DNA of 64,000 nucleotides, from positions 2,108,001 through 2,172,000 of the forward strand of contig JAHQRK010000009.1 in the NCBI GenBank assembly GCA_019828595.1, in the 5' to 3' direction. Below, one piece after another: positions 1 through 11,969 of the stretch; position 1 is the stretch's first letter, and each line of letters begins with the position of its first letter. The notes under the pieces are model-generated. The model saw only the letters and a program-made list of their open reading frames with translations. It was not told the DNA's origin and ran no database searches. Origin of the DNA: Aphanomyces cochlioides. Taxonomy: Eukaryota > Oomycota > Saprolegniomycetes > Saprolegniales > Verrucalvaceae. A program made the translations under genes and the position numbers.

Positions 1-5
1 GCGAC

Positions 6-814
6 CTACTGGGAGTTCTCTTTCCCCTGGCGATGGCCGTAGCCACGCCCACGCCCACGATAGGCGCCACCGCGCGAGTGGTGTGTGGAGTAATTCGGGT
101 TCTTCCTCGCCTGTGAAGGCTGAGGGCATTTTCTTGCAAAGTGACCTGTCTGGCCACAATTGAAACAGCGGCGCTCTTCATCAGAGGCCGCTTCCATTCG
201 CGAGATTTCCATGTCTGCTGAGACATCGTGGGATCCGCCGGAAGAGCGCGCCAAACCGCGCGAATGTTCCGTGTTCAGCGCGATGCTGATTGCCTCATTG
301 AACCTTTGAGGCTGCAAACGGAAAAGCTCGTCACGAGCTGGGCCTTGATTCAGGCCGTACATAAAGACCGAGACTCGACCGATCTCGTCGATCTTGTAGG
401 AGTTCTCGAAGGACCCGAGGATAGAACGAAGTTCGTTCACACTCTGGAGTCGATGAATATGTCGTCAATTCCCGGTGAGGGGTTTTCGGATCGTCTGGCT
501 AGGTCAGCCAGGTCCCTGTTGGACTCTTCAAGGCTGGCAATCTTTGCCGTGGCCTTCAACAGGTCTGCTTCGTAGAGCAACGCCGCCTCTTCTTGAGTGC
601 GTGGTGCAGCGGCATGGGCCGCAGACTGCGCGGTTGCTTCGCCATGCAGGCGGAAGCTCTCAATGACCATGATCTGGTCTTGAGGGTTCACCCCACTGAA
701 CAATCCCCGAACGATGTTCTCGGGGATCAAGCGAAGCAGCTCGGTCAGAGTAGCTTGCTGTTCGGGTGAGAAGTGGGAAACGTCGATCGTCGACGTTGCG
801 GGCGCAGCGTCCAT
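6..814 (-). pseudogene. Ty3/gypsy gag, frameshifted and cut by the window edge
   Basis: Two overlapping minus-strand reading frames make up a retrotransposon Gag. The first (814 down to 437) starts with Met just inside the LTR and is Ala/Glu-rich with a helical N-terminus. The second (440 down to 6, another frame) begins at residues VNELRSIL and carries a CCHC zinc knuckle, CFNCGQTGHFARKC, followed by an Arg/Gly-rich tail that would bind element RNA. The frame change at about 440 and the short first half suggest a deletion or indel within gag, so this copy is probably dead. Protease, reverse transcriptase and integrase would lie to the left, outside the window. Zinc knuckle and LTR position are seen; the gypsy rather than copia assignment is inferred from the overall Gag look. 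Confidence 0.7.
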
Positions 815-825
815 GGTCCTGGACG

Positions 826-841
826 AACTAGAGTGCTACCA
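826..841 (-). promoter_or_regulatory. Primer-binding-site-like sequence after the LTR
   Basis: Two bases after the LTR end the minus strand reads TGGTAGCACTCTAG. The TGGTA start resembles tRNA 3'-end complements used to prime minus-strand DNA. I could not assign the tRNA. Confidence 0.4.
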
Positions 842-843
842 GG

Positions 844-1106
844 TGTAACCGGGCGCAGAGGTTGTCAGGCGCGTGTGAACTGCGACTGAAGTGTAAGAGT
901 GAATTAAACTTAAAGCAACCTAAGTCTTGTTCCTATCTTGTTTCTCGTTGGCTATCACACAGCCTCACTAGGAGCTTCAACTTCTGTGGCCTCCCAAGGC
1001 CAGTCGTTCACACAGCAGAGCGCGGGGAACCGCTACTGCAGGGCGCCAGGTCTGTTCACAGACCGCGCCCTCATCTTATGTACCTGCCAGACATGGCACG
1101 GTTACA
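844..1106 (-). repeat. 5' LTR of the Ty3/gypsy element
   Basis: This 263-bp LTR reads TGTAACCGTGCC...GGTTACA on the minus strand, with the short inverted ends TGTAAC/GTTACA typical of LTRs. It is clearly homologous to the solo LTR at 13062-13323, which fixes both ends. Gag starts 30 bp downstream. Confidence 0.8.
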
Positions 1107-1128
1107 GATTGAGTGTTTTGGCATGCGC

Positions 1129-1554
1129 TTAAGGAATTGTAACACTTTCAAATTTGAACTGTTTGTGGTTGTTCTTCTCTGCGAACCTTTGCTTGGCTAG
1201 AGTAACATAATCCCCAAACTGCCAGCCACTGTGATATTCTCGAAGAACTGCAGAGAGAATACCAACAAACTTATTGACGTCTCCAACGTGACTGTAGTCC
1301 ACTTGCAGATCGCGTTGTTCGTGGGATATTGGACTGGAAATGTTGGAAAACTTTCTCCCACAAGGTGCCAGCGTGTTGATCAGTCGCCATTGCTGGATCA
1401 GTGGACACAGTAACGTAAGCCGACGCCAAAGCGTCGTTATCATATGCCTTCCAATTGGACGTTCCAGAGATCCGTCCTGTCGACTGTCCCAAAGGAGTCT
1501 CGCACTCCTAGAGATGAACAAGGCTTGCAGGTGAAGGCATGCTGGCTTTAGCAA
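1129..1554 (-). pseudogene. Myb/SANT-like (trihelix type) protein relic
   Basis: Two minus-strand frames together resemble the DNA-binding protein that accompanies Harbinger-type transposons and is abundant in oomycete genomes. One frame (1492-1271) has WKAYDNDALASAYVTVSTDP and ends near GLQSRWRR; the next (to 1129) continues DVNKFVGILSAVLREYHSGW and a basic end. The change of frame after SRWRR and the lack of a usable splice site indicate a broken gene. The assignment rests on the pattern of Trp/aromatic residues and the remembered family layout. Confidence 0.5.
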
Positions 1555-1969
1555 GTCTTGAAACTACGAACGGTGTGAAATCGACACAAAAAAGCTATTT
1601 TTGCCTGCCTAGAATCTAGACTTGTCTAAAATAGCCATCGAAAAGTAGCCAGCAGCGGTGGGGATGCTCTTAGATTCTTGTAGCTTGGATAAATGAATGC
1701 ATATTATTGTGTAACGTTATTGCAACTTATTCGGTTTGCATTTGAGAGGCAATTCAATTCTCCTCTAATCTTTATTAAGCTGTCTTGTGGCAAATTTGGC
1801 GAAGACGTCCAAATCATGCGACACCATCGAATACTAGCATTATCGCAACACGATAAAGTTTCAAGTGCTATATTCCTTGTGCCGCTACGCCTTTATCGGT
1901 ACAAGCAAGCTTTTTTGTTTGTGTTTTCGTGATTTGGCCATGACGTTGAGTTTGAAAGACCCCCCTCAT
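1555..1969. other. No gene seen
   Basis: AT-rich sequence with only short unsupported reading frames. Confidence 0.5.
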
Positions 1970-2531
1970 CAGACTTGCCGAAAAAATTATTCCAACAAAA
2001 TCATTTTATGTTTTCTCGAAAATAAATAAATTATTTTACAATCTGACACAAACAAAATAAATTATTGTATTTTTTCATTATGCTAAATAAATATTGATAA
2101 TTCTCCACTTGAAAAATATATGAAAAAAGAAGTTTCTTCGCAGCTTGACTACTTTGAGCAAGCCACGAAGAAACAAAAACTGGAAGTCCATCGTGGCTAT
2201 CTCAATCTTGAATTTCTCTGTCCAACCTCCAACTTGTGTGAACGATTCTTTTCTAGGACCAAGCACACGCTTGGCGATCGTCGGGGACGTATGCTGCCGA
2301 GAAACTTTGAGACTCAAATGTTCCTTTGTGTGAACAATTCGTTGTGGGATGTCTTCATGGTTGAATCGATTGTGAACCCGGAAACAGAAAAATAATTTTT
2401 TGCACTCTTCGAGAATAAAATAAATTCATGGACTTGTCTGCTAACAGGAATGAATTATTCTATTCTTTGTATGTATTAAATAAATTCTATGCGTTTTTAT
2501 TCCGTAGAAATGAATATTTTCGGCACGACTG
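1970..2531 (+). mobile_element. Decayed hAT-derived element with imperfect terminal repeats
   Basis: An imperfect inverted pair, about 24 bp each (left 1970-1993 with TGCCGAAAAAATTATTCC; right 2507-2531 with GAATATTTTCGGCA), brackets AT-rich sequence and a hAT transposase fragment. I could not find the 8-bp target duplication expected of hAT, so the element ends are uncertain. Confidence 0.4.
2120..2395 (+). pseudogene. hAT transposase C-terminal (dimerisation) fragment
   Basis: The 91-residue frame contains LCPTSNLCERFFSRTKHTL, then R..ML...FE.Q.FL..N...WDV. This is the order of the hAT-family dimerisation domain near the transposase C-terminus (P-[TS]-S followed by R-x-F-S, then an LP motif and a conserved N..W). 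Catalytic parts are absent, so this is a relic. Confidence 0.55.
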
Positions 2532-3507
2532 CCCCTCATGCCATAGACCTCTTTGACTCCAAAAAAGTTTCAGCAAAAGGGTAAATAAGGTCAAAATCGT
2601 CTTTGGCTTTGATGTTCGAGAATGGCCATGATGGTAGCAGATTGCCGTTGTCTTCTCTACATAACGACGAAGAAATGCACTTTAATTGGAACACCGAAGT
2701 CAGTGGAAAATGTATTTGACATTCAACTTATAATTGGTGAAAGGAAAGAATGGGGGTCTTGATGTGGCGTCCATCACGGAATATATCAACCCGCTGAAAA
2801 GCTAAATTAAAAGTCACATTCAATCGAGATGGTTTCTAAAGAGGTAGTTAGGAAGATTCTCGAATACTCACGGTGGTAGTGCAGTGTTGATGAAAACAAA
2901 TGAGCTCGCAATGGAGCTGGAGGTGCAAAACATGATCAACTTGTATCAGGCCCCAAAAGCAGTGCCGTAGAGCAGTGCGTTCTCCCCATGAAGACTGCAA
3001 TCAATCTACCGGTACTGGGATCGTGGCGGTGGCGGTAAGTTACCGCCACAATTACTGCCCTACTTTAAAAGTTCGTACGTATCTACTGTACATCAACCAG
3101 TCTTGTCTTTGGTCTTGCCATGGTGTAATCTTCGAGTGTCGGACAGGGACTCTTGTATCTAACCTTCCCCTCGGACACAGATATACATATTTCATGGCTT
3201 TCGCGACAGAGACTGCAATCTAGTTTTTGTAGCTCCACCACTGACCAAGCCATGGTCAACGAAAACTTGCTAGCACCACTGGCCTTGGTTATGTCGTGAG
3301 TGCGCACTTCTGAGAGCTCCAGCAGGCGCACTTATGCGGGTCCTCTCGCTGGCTCTTCTCTAGCCTCCTCATTGCACTTCTGTGCGGGCTCCTGCGTTTG
3401 GCCCTTTTCTGGGCTTGAGCCCCTGCTTCCCCTCCGTTCGTTGTCCGGTTAGTCTAGTCTAGTAACCGTCCAATCTCACTTTTGGTTTTCCCCTCTTCTG
3501 CTCTCTT
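2532..3507. other. No gene seen; probable copia 5' region at the end
   Basis: No supported reading frame. From about 3300 the base composition becomes pyrimidine-rich and C-rich like the copia coding region that follows, so the 5' LTR or leader may lie here. I could not define LTR ends because the 3' LTR is missing. Confidence 0.35.
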
Positions 3508-5257
3508 GTGTTCAGTGGTTGCTCCGCCTCCCATCTGTGCCTAGTCGCTCCAGTTCTCTTTTCCATCGCTTCCTCATTTCTGTTTCCTTCTCGCACCCTT
3601 CCTTGGTTGCCCCTCCTGACAGGTTTGAGCCCGTCTACGTCTTCCAACTCCGTTGTGCCTACTGGCTGTCCCATCCTGGACGAGATCAATTCCTCGACAT
3701 TCCCTCAGTGGAACAAGCAATTTATGCAGTATGCTAAATCTGCCGCGTTCGATCCTTTCTACTTGGAAGCGAATTATGTCCCTGAAGACCTCACTTCTCG
3801 ATTCATCGATGAATTTGAGCGCACTCTCCGTGGTGATAAAGTGACCCATGAAGCGGACTACTACGTTGACCCGTCTCTCAGTGGCAATGAGCTTGCTGCT
3901 CGACAAGCTGACCCGTTATCGGAAGGCCACTTATGATCGTCTGAGCAAGACTACTCTTGCCAACCTTCGCTCCGATGCGATCATTTTCCTCAACTCAGCG
4001 CTGTCTCCTCTGTTGCGCTCCTGCTTCTCGAATGAGAGCGATCCTTACCTCTTGTATCAAGCTATTCGTGCTCGATTTGAAGACCATCCCACTCGCACGG
4101 ATCCTTACTCTATCCTTCGTGCGGACCTCCGTGTGTCCTGGACTCCTGGCGAAGCTTGTGATAATGCTCTGGACCTACTCAAGGAGCACCAAGCGAATTA
4201 CGGCAATGTTATGCAGCCCTCCGAATGGCACAATCTCTCCGTAGATGCCTATGCTACTCACTTCTGGGATCTTCGTTATCTCGTCCGTGCTTCTGAAGTG
4301 TTTCAGCACGAAGAATCTGTCTGGGCAGCGCTGCGCAAGCTTCTGCAATCTGCGCTCAAGAATGGAACTCCTCCGTCCAACGCTGCTGTTGACGACACCA
4401 TTCGAAGCTGTTTCCAGACGCGACTCCTGCGTACCTCTGCTTTTGGGACTCCTGATTCCTACGACACGCGTGCTGCTACCATCAACGCTGCGACGTCGAA
4501 TGCTCCGCTTTCTGCTCATCCACCCTCGACCACTTCTGGGCCATCTCTCACCTATCAGCCGACTTCTCTTGCGGCCCCGACCAACTCTTTTTTGAATCCT
4601 TCTTCCTTTTTCTCTCCCCAAGCTCATGCTGCTTCTACTCAGCCTGTTCCTGCTCCTGCACCTGGCCTTGAGCTTGCTCCTCCTCCTGCTCCACCAGCTG
4701 TTCCTTCTTATGCTCATTCTGCGTGCCACTCCTATACTGGCCCTCGACCTATTTGCTATTACTGCGGCATCCCTGGCCACAACTCCAACCATTGTATGAC
4801 GCTCCTTGCGCATTACATGCGAGAACCCAAGTGCATGAACGTCGGTTTCGATCCTGACATCTTCCACCGCCCTGGCAAGCGTCTCTTGGAACAAGAACAG
4901 CGTCGATCACGGCGTTCACGACAAAGTGTTCCTCGTCACACCTCTCGTGATAATCGAGATCCACCTCCTGGCGGCGCTGGTGGCTCCTATCACCATTCTT
5001 CCAACGGTCCCTCCGATGACCGCTACTATCGCGACCGCAGCCATGATCGCGGCTACGGTGGTGGGAAGCGCAGCAGCTCGTCTCATGCTGGTCCCTCTCA
5101 TGGCGCTCCTCCTGCCAATACAGCCTCTGCGTTGACAACTTATCCTGCTCCGCTACCTCCTTATGTACCTCTTCCTCCTTCTAGTGCCTCCTCTGCACCT
5201 TCTCAACAGGATCCTACTCCATCCTTCTTTGACTCTGGACCACAATCTCCGTATTGA
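3508..5257 (+). pseudogene. copia Gag, frameshifted
   Basis: The N-terminal part (to about 3900, frame 1) includes SSTFPQWNKQFMQYAKSAAF; a frame change near 3900 leads to a long second frame (3848-5257). That frame has a helical Gag core (DPYLLYQAIRARFEDH, WTPGEACDNALDLL), a Pro/Ala-rich linker, one CCHC zinc knuckle (CYYCGIPGHNSNHC, about 4750-4795) and a basic Arg/His/Gly tail. Gag packages the element RNA. The frameshift shows the copy is inactive. Confidence 0.75.
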
Positions 5258-5873
5258 CCCCAATCCACTCCTCCTGGACCTATTGACTCTCGTTGGGCCT
5301 TACCTCCTGCCAAGTCGCCCTCTTCTCGACTGATTCCTCCGAAACGACTCTCCAACTTTGACGAAATATTATCAACACAAAGCGCGCGAAGACTGATAAC
5401 ACTTCTGTGAATCCCGCGTCTACTGATGGCGTCTCTCGCCCAACAACCCCTTCTGCCGCTCCTTTGGCACCCTCTTCTGGACAAACTTCCTCTACTACCC
5501 CTGTGTTGGCTTCAATCGACACTACCACCACCATCTCTATTACTCCGAGCCCCCATGTGCCTCACATTGCGTCCTCCAATGCGCCCAGTCGCTCCGACAC
5601 TTCTATTGTCCCTGGTCTTCCTTCCCACCTTTCGAATCCTTTTATTCCTGCCCGCAAGTCCAGGTCAATGTACCTATTTTCCCTGACAATTTGGTGGTTG
5701 CTCTTTCTTCTGAACCCACCAAAGCTGACCTTATGGCCCTTGTTACTCGAGGTTTCAATCCTCCTCCCTCTCTCCAAACCTTGGACGACTCTGATCGTGT
5801 TGACGTCATTCCTGGTCCTTTACCTACCGTGAACCTCAATGGGGTTCCTTCTCCACTTCGCTGAACGTCCTCC

Positions 5874-6677
5874 ATGACCCTGCAACCCAGTCCTATGCGC
5901 TACAGCTCAATCTTGGCCGCTGCGATCCTCTACCCGATGGGACTCCTCTTCCCCCAGTGGTTCAATATTCAACACCACTCTGATCCGCTCCGTTCGCATT
6001 GGATCATCGACTCTGGAGCTACCTGCTCGTGTACTCCTTATATTGAGTATTTTATCTCCTACGAACCTTGCGCTCTCGCTGTTACGGTTGGCAATGGCGC
6101 TACCCTTCCTGTTGTCGGCTACGGTCCTTTGTCACTCAATGTGACGATACTTGGTAATTCCTTTGCCAAGCCACCAACGCAGACTTCTTCTTCTGCAATT
6201 ACCTTCTCTTTTGGGTTACACTGTCCTCATCTGGCGTTCAATCTCCTCTCTGTCCGCCATGCTATCTCTGATAGCTACCAAATTACTTTTCCTAGCCCAT
6301 CCGTGTGCAACCTTTTGACTCCGTCGAACTCCTGTGTCGAAGCTCCTGCGAACAGCATGGGTCTTTACTCCTTCCATGCCACTCCTGGCACATTGAAGCC
6401 GGTCAACTTTGACACTCCTGGCGTTTCTACTCACAAGCCAGTGAAGCCCCAACATATCGTTGCTGCAAATCTACTCCAACACTACCGCAGTTTCCTGCGT
6501 TCTATCCTTGCTTTTCTACCCTCCAATGATCGTCTTAATGATCAATCGCACATTTATGCGTATTATCCTGAGTGTTTTCGCTTCGTGAACTCACTTCACC
6601 CTTCCACAGCTCCTCAAGTGGCATCTTCTCCTACTTTTTCTTCTACGACCAATCCTACTTATTGGCATGCTCTATAG
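5874..6677 (+). pseudogene. copia aspartic protease and pre-integrase region
   Basis: The frame carries WIIDSGATCSCTP, the D-S-G-A-T active-site motif of retroviral-type aspartic proteases as found in copia Pol, followed by VGNGATLPVVGYGPL and then FNLLSVRHAI, which matches the segment between protease and integrase. Between gag and this frame (5258-5873) the coding signal continues in several frames (for example 5407-5832), so Pol is broken by multiple indels. Confidence 0.7.
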
Positions 6678-7227
6678 CATTCTCACTCCTACTCCTTCAC
6701 GCTCCTTCGATGAGCCCTTACCCATTTCATCTGACTGTTTCTATAGTCTCATCTCTGACTCGCGACTCTCCAACCAAGACCTCGTTCGTCTTTGACATCG
6801 TCGCCTCGGTCATCCTGGCCATGGAGCAATTGATCGTTTGATCAAAGACCATCCCGAACTCCAAGTCTTTAAGCCTCGTCAACTCAAAGCCTCTGTGAGA
6901 CCTGCGCTTATGCGAAATCTCGACGCTCTCCTTTCAACTCCAGCGCTGTTTTCCGTGCGCGTACCTTTCTTTCCCTTGTCCACTCCGACATCTGGGGTCC
7001 ATGCTCTTTTCCCTCTCCTAGTGGAAGCCGATATTTTGTTGTTTTTGCAGACGACTACTCTCGCTACACCTGGACATATCCTATCCAGCGTCACTCTGAC
7101 CTTTATCAAACCTACAAGCAATTCCGTCGCGATGCCCTATCTCTTTTCAAGAGGGACATCGACGTGCTTATTCAAGCACAGCCCACAGACATTGGAACTC
7201 TTCTTAGTGACAATACTGGTGAGTTGC
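6678..7227 (+). pseudogene. copia integrase N-terminal remnant
   Basis: In shifting frames one reads GHGAIDRLI near 6825, KPRQLKASVR near 6880, HSDIWGPC near 6990 (first catalytic Asp of the DDE core), FADDYSRYTWTYP near 7050, and LLSDNTGE near 7205 (second catalytic Asp). The similarity stops soon afterwards. The zinc-binding N-terminal domain is not clean. Confidence 0.65.
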
Positions 7228-7743
7228 CTTTCCTGACAGGTCATATTCAACACTAATGATACTCAGTGTCGTGATTATTAAAATATTGCCGATTCGTCGA
7301 ATGTTTCCCATGCAGCCCACACGAAGCAAATGTCTACCACCATGAGTCTCAAGGCTCATTGACTTGAAACTGACTTTGCAAACCAATTGTAGCACTTCGG
7401 AATGTGTTGAGGTAAGGACACAGCTATTGCATTCAATTGGCCCTTCTATCGGGGGAGAAAACCACATTCCTCACAATGACCAAGTGCATTGGGCCACTCG
7501 ATAGAACTGAGGGAACAGTTTAGTCCGATAAAGTTGCGCCGCCACGGATCACCCACCTTCCTTTGTTAATGAACCCACGGCCATATCATGAGAAATTGTA
7601 AAATTGTTCCGAGGGTGCAGTGTCGTTCCTTTATTTGATTGTCGTGCACCCTGACCACCAAATGATGGGTTCACGACACGCGAATCGTATGCATCATCAC
7701 GACCAAAATACCCTCTAGGTTCATCTCTAGAGGACTATTACAC

Positions 7744-8422
7744 AGGGAACGACATCGGCGAAGGCCTATCGAAGATTTGGGCATGTACCGCATCATAAAA
7801 TCTCATATCAGCCCAATCAAAATAGCTTTATCATAAACATACATCTGATTGGCGGAATTTTTTTGCCGCGCGCGCCAAGTGAATTTAAATATTTTTATGA
7901 ATGTAATTAATCTAGTTGCGCTCTATAAATTGATATGACGTGGAGGAGTCGAACGGCTTACCCCATCTATCATATTTTTGAGTGAAAATTCAATCGCACA
8001 GGAGTACGGAGGACGTAAGGTCGCAAGACCCGTGATTCCCACCAACGCGAACCATAGGGGTACAGGCAGGCCAGTTGGTAGTCGCCATGGTACAAACACG
8101 CTGGAAGCATGATTACTCTGCTTGGCGATGGCACCACAGCCTCTCCTTTTAATTTCGAATGTTTTCCCTTTCTAACATGAAGCCTCGTAGAAGTACAGTG
8201 TAATATTCTTTGAAAGATGTTAATTTAAAGTATATCATAATGGACTTGTTTTTAAATAAATTGCAAAATATTATGATGTTTCAAAACCAATTTCAATTAA
8301 ATTACGAATGATTGGTCATATATCTGTTTCGAAGTTCGTAGCGCTTCAACCAATGGAAAGACCTCAAAGTGACCAATGTCGAAGTACCACATAGGCCTTC
8401 GCCGACATCGTTCTCTGTAGCC
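7744..8422. repeat. Possible MITE with about 28-bp terminal inverted repeats
   Basis: The left end reads ACAGGGAACGACATCGGCG then AAGGCCTAT; the reverse complement of the right end reads ACAGAGAACGATGTCGGCG then AAGGCCTAT. About 25 of 28 positions agree. No target duplication was clear and the interior is AT-rich without a gene. Confidence 0.45.
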
Positions 8423-8448
8423 CAAATAGCCATTTTCTAGCGATATTA

Positions 8449-8794
8449 GAGAGTTTTCGGAAACACAACATTTTAGATTAAGATTCAGATCCGATCTGAA
8501 ATTTGATGCGGGCCAAACGTGAATTTCGGAAGGTTTTTAGATTGGATTTCAGATTGAAAACGGGATTTTGTCATTAACAGGCAATTATCCAACCTGAAAT
8601 TTAAAATCTGGTTTCAGATCCAGACGCTGTATCTCGAAAATGTATACAAGATTCAGATCACCCATGTGTGTGTACCAACGTGTATTTGGGGCAGTTGTTG
8701 AAAACTAAATCTTGAGAACAATTTTATACAGGAAATATTATTTTACAGAGGAAATAGCTTGAATCTGAACTGAAAAACGCGTCCGAAAACTCTC
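8449..8794. repeat. MITE, TA-flanked, 12-bp terminal inverted repeats
   Basis: A 346-bp noncoding unit starts GAGAGTTTTCGG and ends CCGAAAACTCTC, a perfect 12-bp inverted repeat, and is bordered by TA on both sides (8447-8448 and 8795-8796). TA duplication is the signature of Tc1/mariner-type transposition. The interior has several ATTCAGAT/ATCTGAA motifs. Confidence 0.6.
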
Positions 8795-10319
8795 TACAGT
8801 AGTGGTGTTCAATTGTGATTGATTGTTTGATTGATGAAAGAATTAATAATTTCATTTTCGTCCAATAGTCTCTTTTCATCGAATTGTTGATGTGAAGACC
8901 AACTTGATTGATTGCATGGTGATGTTTAGATGCCGCAGAATACCGACAAGCAGCGATAGTCTGCTTTGTCCATGGACTTGAAGCTTGTTCACAATCTCCT
9001 GACACAGCTTTTCCATTAAGAGACCTGACTCCGATGCGCTTGGTTATCAATGGAAGCCGTTCATCAATCTCTCCCATCAATCACTCTTGAGCCGTCAACG
9101 ATTTTGTTGACGGTCCAACGTTTGATTGATGGAACAAAAAATATCTAGTTTCGACCAATAGAATGATTTATTTAATTTTGCCATCAGTCAAGTGCTTTCA
9201 TCAACTCACAAAATGTGACCTGATATGGCATGTTTTGGACTTTCGGACACTGCCTTCCGAACAGCTCATATACTTGTAAATTGCAGTGCAGCTGGCAACA
9301 GACCTTTGATTGGGGATAGGTCGGTGATCAAAGGATAAAGGTGGTTGTGCGTATGTCCACGTCGACCATGGCCTTTGAATGACACCAGCTTCGTCAGGAA
9401 AGTAGAAATCAAGTCTCACTTTGGATAGACTTTGGATACACCCCCTCAGTAATGCCCCAAAGGAGTTTTGTTTCATTCTCTTCCAGCTCATCGAAGTGCA
9501 AGCAATCTGTAGAAGCGGTGCATGAGACGATGTTGTACGTGGGCATGATTGAAATGGTCTAGCGCAAGTAATGATACGCAAATTGCTTGGACATGAAATG
9601 TCGAAGATATGTTCAGAACAAATTTCGACAACGAGCAACAAAAACTCGTCACCATTGCTTACTCTGCGCACCCATGGCCCAACATGCAGTTTATCGTTGG
9701 CTTGCAGACCCTAAAGACGACAAACGACTTTGCCGTTCCAACCCGCGACAAACAATTTCTGTAGAACCGACCCCCCAAATAGTTGTTTGCTATAAGCAAA
9801 CCAAGCTAGCACAGAGCACTGTGTAAAGTCATGCATTTCATTTTTTTCCCCATGCGCTCCATACTCTGCCACTTCAATGTGTTTATACAAGCGAAATAGA
9901 GACCATATCCTTGGTCTACGTGGTTCAAACTCCGCTCGTGTTGTTAGTCGATGCACCCACAATGACATGCACCTATTTCATGTCTGAATGTTCAGTGAAA
10001 TTTCCTTTCGGTCGCATATCGACTTGAGCACAACAACCTCAATGGTCGCTTACCGTCCACGAAAAGTTATAAAGATAGGGTTTTTATCAAACAATGACTA
10101 TGTTGGCATTGAGCTTAGCTGATTTATTCCTCTTGCTTGCTCGAGACTTGAGATCCAGGGCTAAAGGAACTGAATGAGCGCGTGCCACGCGACTGAACAA
10201 GCCACGAGTCATATGGTGTTTCAATTGTAATCGAATAGATTTTCTCAATCAAAATGTTGTTCATGGTGTCGTCATGTTGTGATACCCCACGAATCTTGCT
10301 TCTTCACATGTCAAGTCAT

Positions 10320-10336
10320 TCATTATTCAATTTGCC
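10320..10336 (+). promoter_or_regulatory. Inr-FPR-like core promoter of the 10348 gene
   Basis: TCATTATTCAATTTGCC sits 12 bp before the ATG. It matches the oomycete initiator (YCAYTYY) followed by the FPR element (MWTTTNC). Similar sequences stand at the same place before most secreted-protein genes here. Confidence 0.55.
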
Positions 10337-10347
10337 TCATTGAAATC

Positions 10348-10767
10348 ATGCGCGCCACCTTCCTCGGTCTAGCCCTTGCCGCTGTCGTCTTCCTCGCTGG
10401 AGAGACTGCCGCTGTCCACTCCCCTGCTGGTCATTCACTATCCCAAGAGTCGGCCTATTCTTCGCCGGTCCAACACCTCGGTGGCCGCGAGTACCCCAGC
10501 GAGCACGCGGATTCTCGCGGGTCCAAACGTCACCGTTCGTCGTCCAGCCTATTTGGTGATCGCCATGCGCCAGTCCACGAAAATGGCAACCCCTATTCGT
10601 TGTCTCGACGTTCTCGTGGTCACAATCCGTCGTCCGGCCAATTTAGTGACCACCCTCGCTCGCGTCGTGCGACCCGCCAAAAGTTCAGATTTAAAAAGCT
10701 CTTCCGTGTTGCGAGAAGCTTTATTCCAATTCGCCGTCTGAACGACATGGATGAGACGATGAATTAA
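10348..10767 (+). CDS. Small secreted cationic-helix precursor (gene A)
   Basis: A 139-residue protein. The upstream in-frame ATG at 10279 was rejected because the ATG at 10348 gives a clean signal peptide (MRATFLGLALAAVVFLAGET, cleavage near Ala22) and lies 12 bp after the core promoter. After the signal comes a Ser/His/Arg-rich pro-region (residues 23-107) containing two imperfect copies of a unit with SS(S/G)xF(G/S)D. Residues 108-111 are ATRQ, the junction motif shared with its paralogues, followed by KFRFKKLFRVARSFIPIRRL, a strongly cationic amphipathic helix, and a short acidic end. By analogy, cleavage after Arg110 would free a helix of about 20 residues. A role as antimicrobial-like peptide or effector is inferred. 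It is the only intact member in the left half. Confidence 0.8.
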   Translation: MRATFLGLALAAVVFLAGETAAVHSPAGHSLSQESAYSSPVQHLGGREYPSEHADSRGSKRHRSSSSLFGDRHAPVHENGNPYSLSRRSRGHNPSSGQFSDHPRSRRATRQKFRFKKLFRVARSFIPIRRLNDMDETMN

Positions 10768-11969
10768 CCATGACAAGAAGTCTCCATCAGTCAAATCAAC
10801 ATGGACATTCCATCCATTACGATTGCCTATAGCTGAGATGTAATTCGTTATACATGTCCTTTGAAAACGAGAGAACATTGCTCCACCTTCCAAGATTGCA
10901 TCCTTCCTGATCCGTTCTTATCAAGACATCCACGAGTCTATAGGGGTGACTGAATGGGAAACCTACAAATTGGCTTTGCTGTTCTTTGAGACAACTTTAG
11001 AGTTCCGATTCCTCTGTGTATCTTTGAAGTCGGCTGCACTTTAAGACATGCCAAGGTGGTGTCAAACATGGACCTGCAAGTCCTCAAGCATTGTCCAAAT
11101 GGCTGAAGGGCATTTGATATGCAACCTGATATTATGATAACAGCATTTGGACTTGCGAGACAGAGAATGGCACGTAAGTAGATCACGCTGAGTTCCAAAC
11201 TGAGGATCGAAACATATCTGCATCACAACGGCTAGGGATAACCAGTACGTTACCGTAGGGTCATGATAAAACTGCTGCCTTGTACGTGACTGCAATACTG
11301 TATGTTCACTGATTCTCGTAATTGGTTTCAGCTGTGCATGCAGACTAGACCGAGATGATAACACAACAGGGGCAGAGTAAGATATAGCGCTGAACACAAC
11401 AAGCGAATTCATCCAAGGAATTCTCGAATAGAGTTGTCAACTAGCCTATCATATATTTAAGCACTATAAATGCTGAGAGTTTGCGATCACAGTGGGGGTC
11501 GAGATAGCAAAGCAATCTTCGTGGAGGTTGATTCGAACACGAGAATCGTCTGCAGCATGTCTTTGAAGACCATTGTCTGGTGAAATGTAAAAATAGAAAA
11601 GAGGTTGCGCTTGCAATGTTGTCATAAATGTTATGGCAACCTCAAACGAGCAGATCATGTAAAAAAGTCGATCGAGCACAAACAGTAGTGTGGATCAGCT
11701 CAGGCAGGAAACATGGCGCCATTGTGCTTGCACGGAATAATTTGTGTTGCAGTCGTAATGTGAGATTTCAATTCAAGCTAATTGCCTGGTTTGGAGAAGA
11801 GTCGCGTGCTTACTGTTAATCAACTGAAAGCATACGTTCCTGTCTTCATGGACCAAGTTGTTTATGAATAGCCTTAATGGTAAAATCTTTTACTTCAATT
11901 GAATCATTTCAGCGGAAGATTGTGACACATTCTTGTCGACAGAAGGAGCTTGAGCTTCATAGCATCGAC
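10768..11969. other. No gene seen
   Basis: Only short overlapping frames with no recognisable motif; no repeats noticed. Confidence 0.45.

Larger units (their letters stand above)
3508..7227 (+). mobile_element. Decayed Ty1/copia retrotransposon, truncated at the 3' end
   Basis: Gag, protease and the start of integrase lie in copia order on the plus strand, with many frame changes. The coding similarity ends at about 7227 in the integrase core; reverse transcriptase, RNase H and the 3' LTR are missing. The coding region is C-rich with long Pro/Ser/Thr stretches, unlike the AT-rich flanks, which marks it as inserted sequence. Confidence 0.75.
7228..10319. other. Noncoding stretch with MITE-like elements
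   Basis: No convincing gene. It holds the two inverted-repeat elements listed separately. A 156-residue frame at 9201-9671 on the minus strand has no motif, signal peptide or compositional support and is not called. Confidence 0.5.

Noticed and set aside
9201..9671. 156-residue minus-strand frame
   Set aside because: No motif, no signal, no promoter motif; composition like surrounding noncoding DNA.
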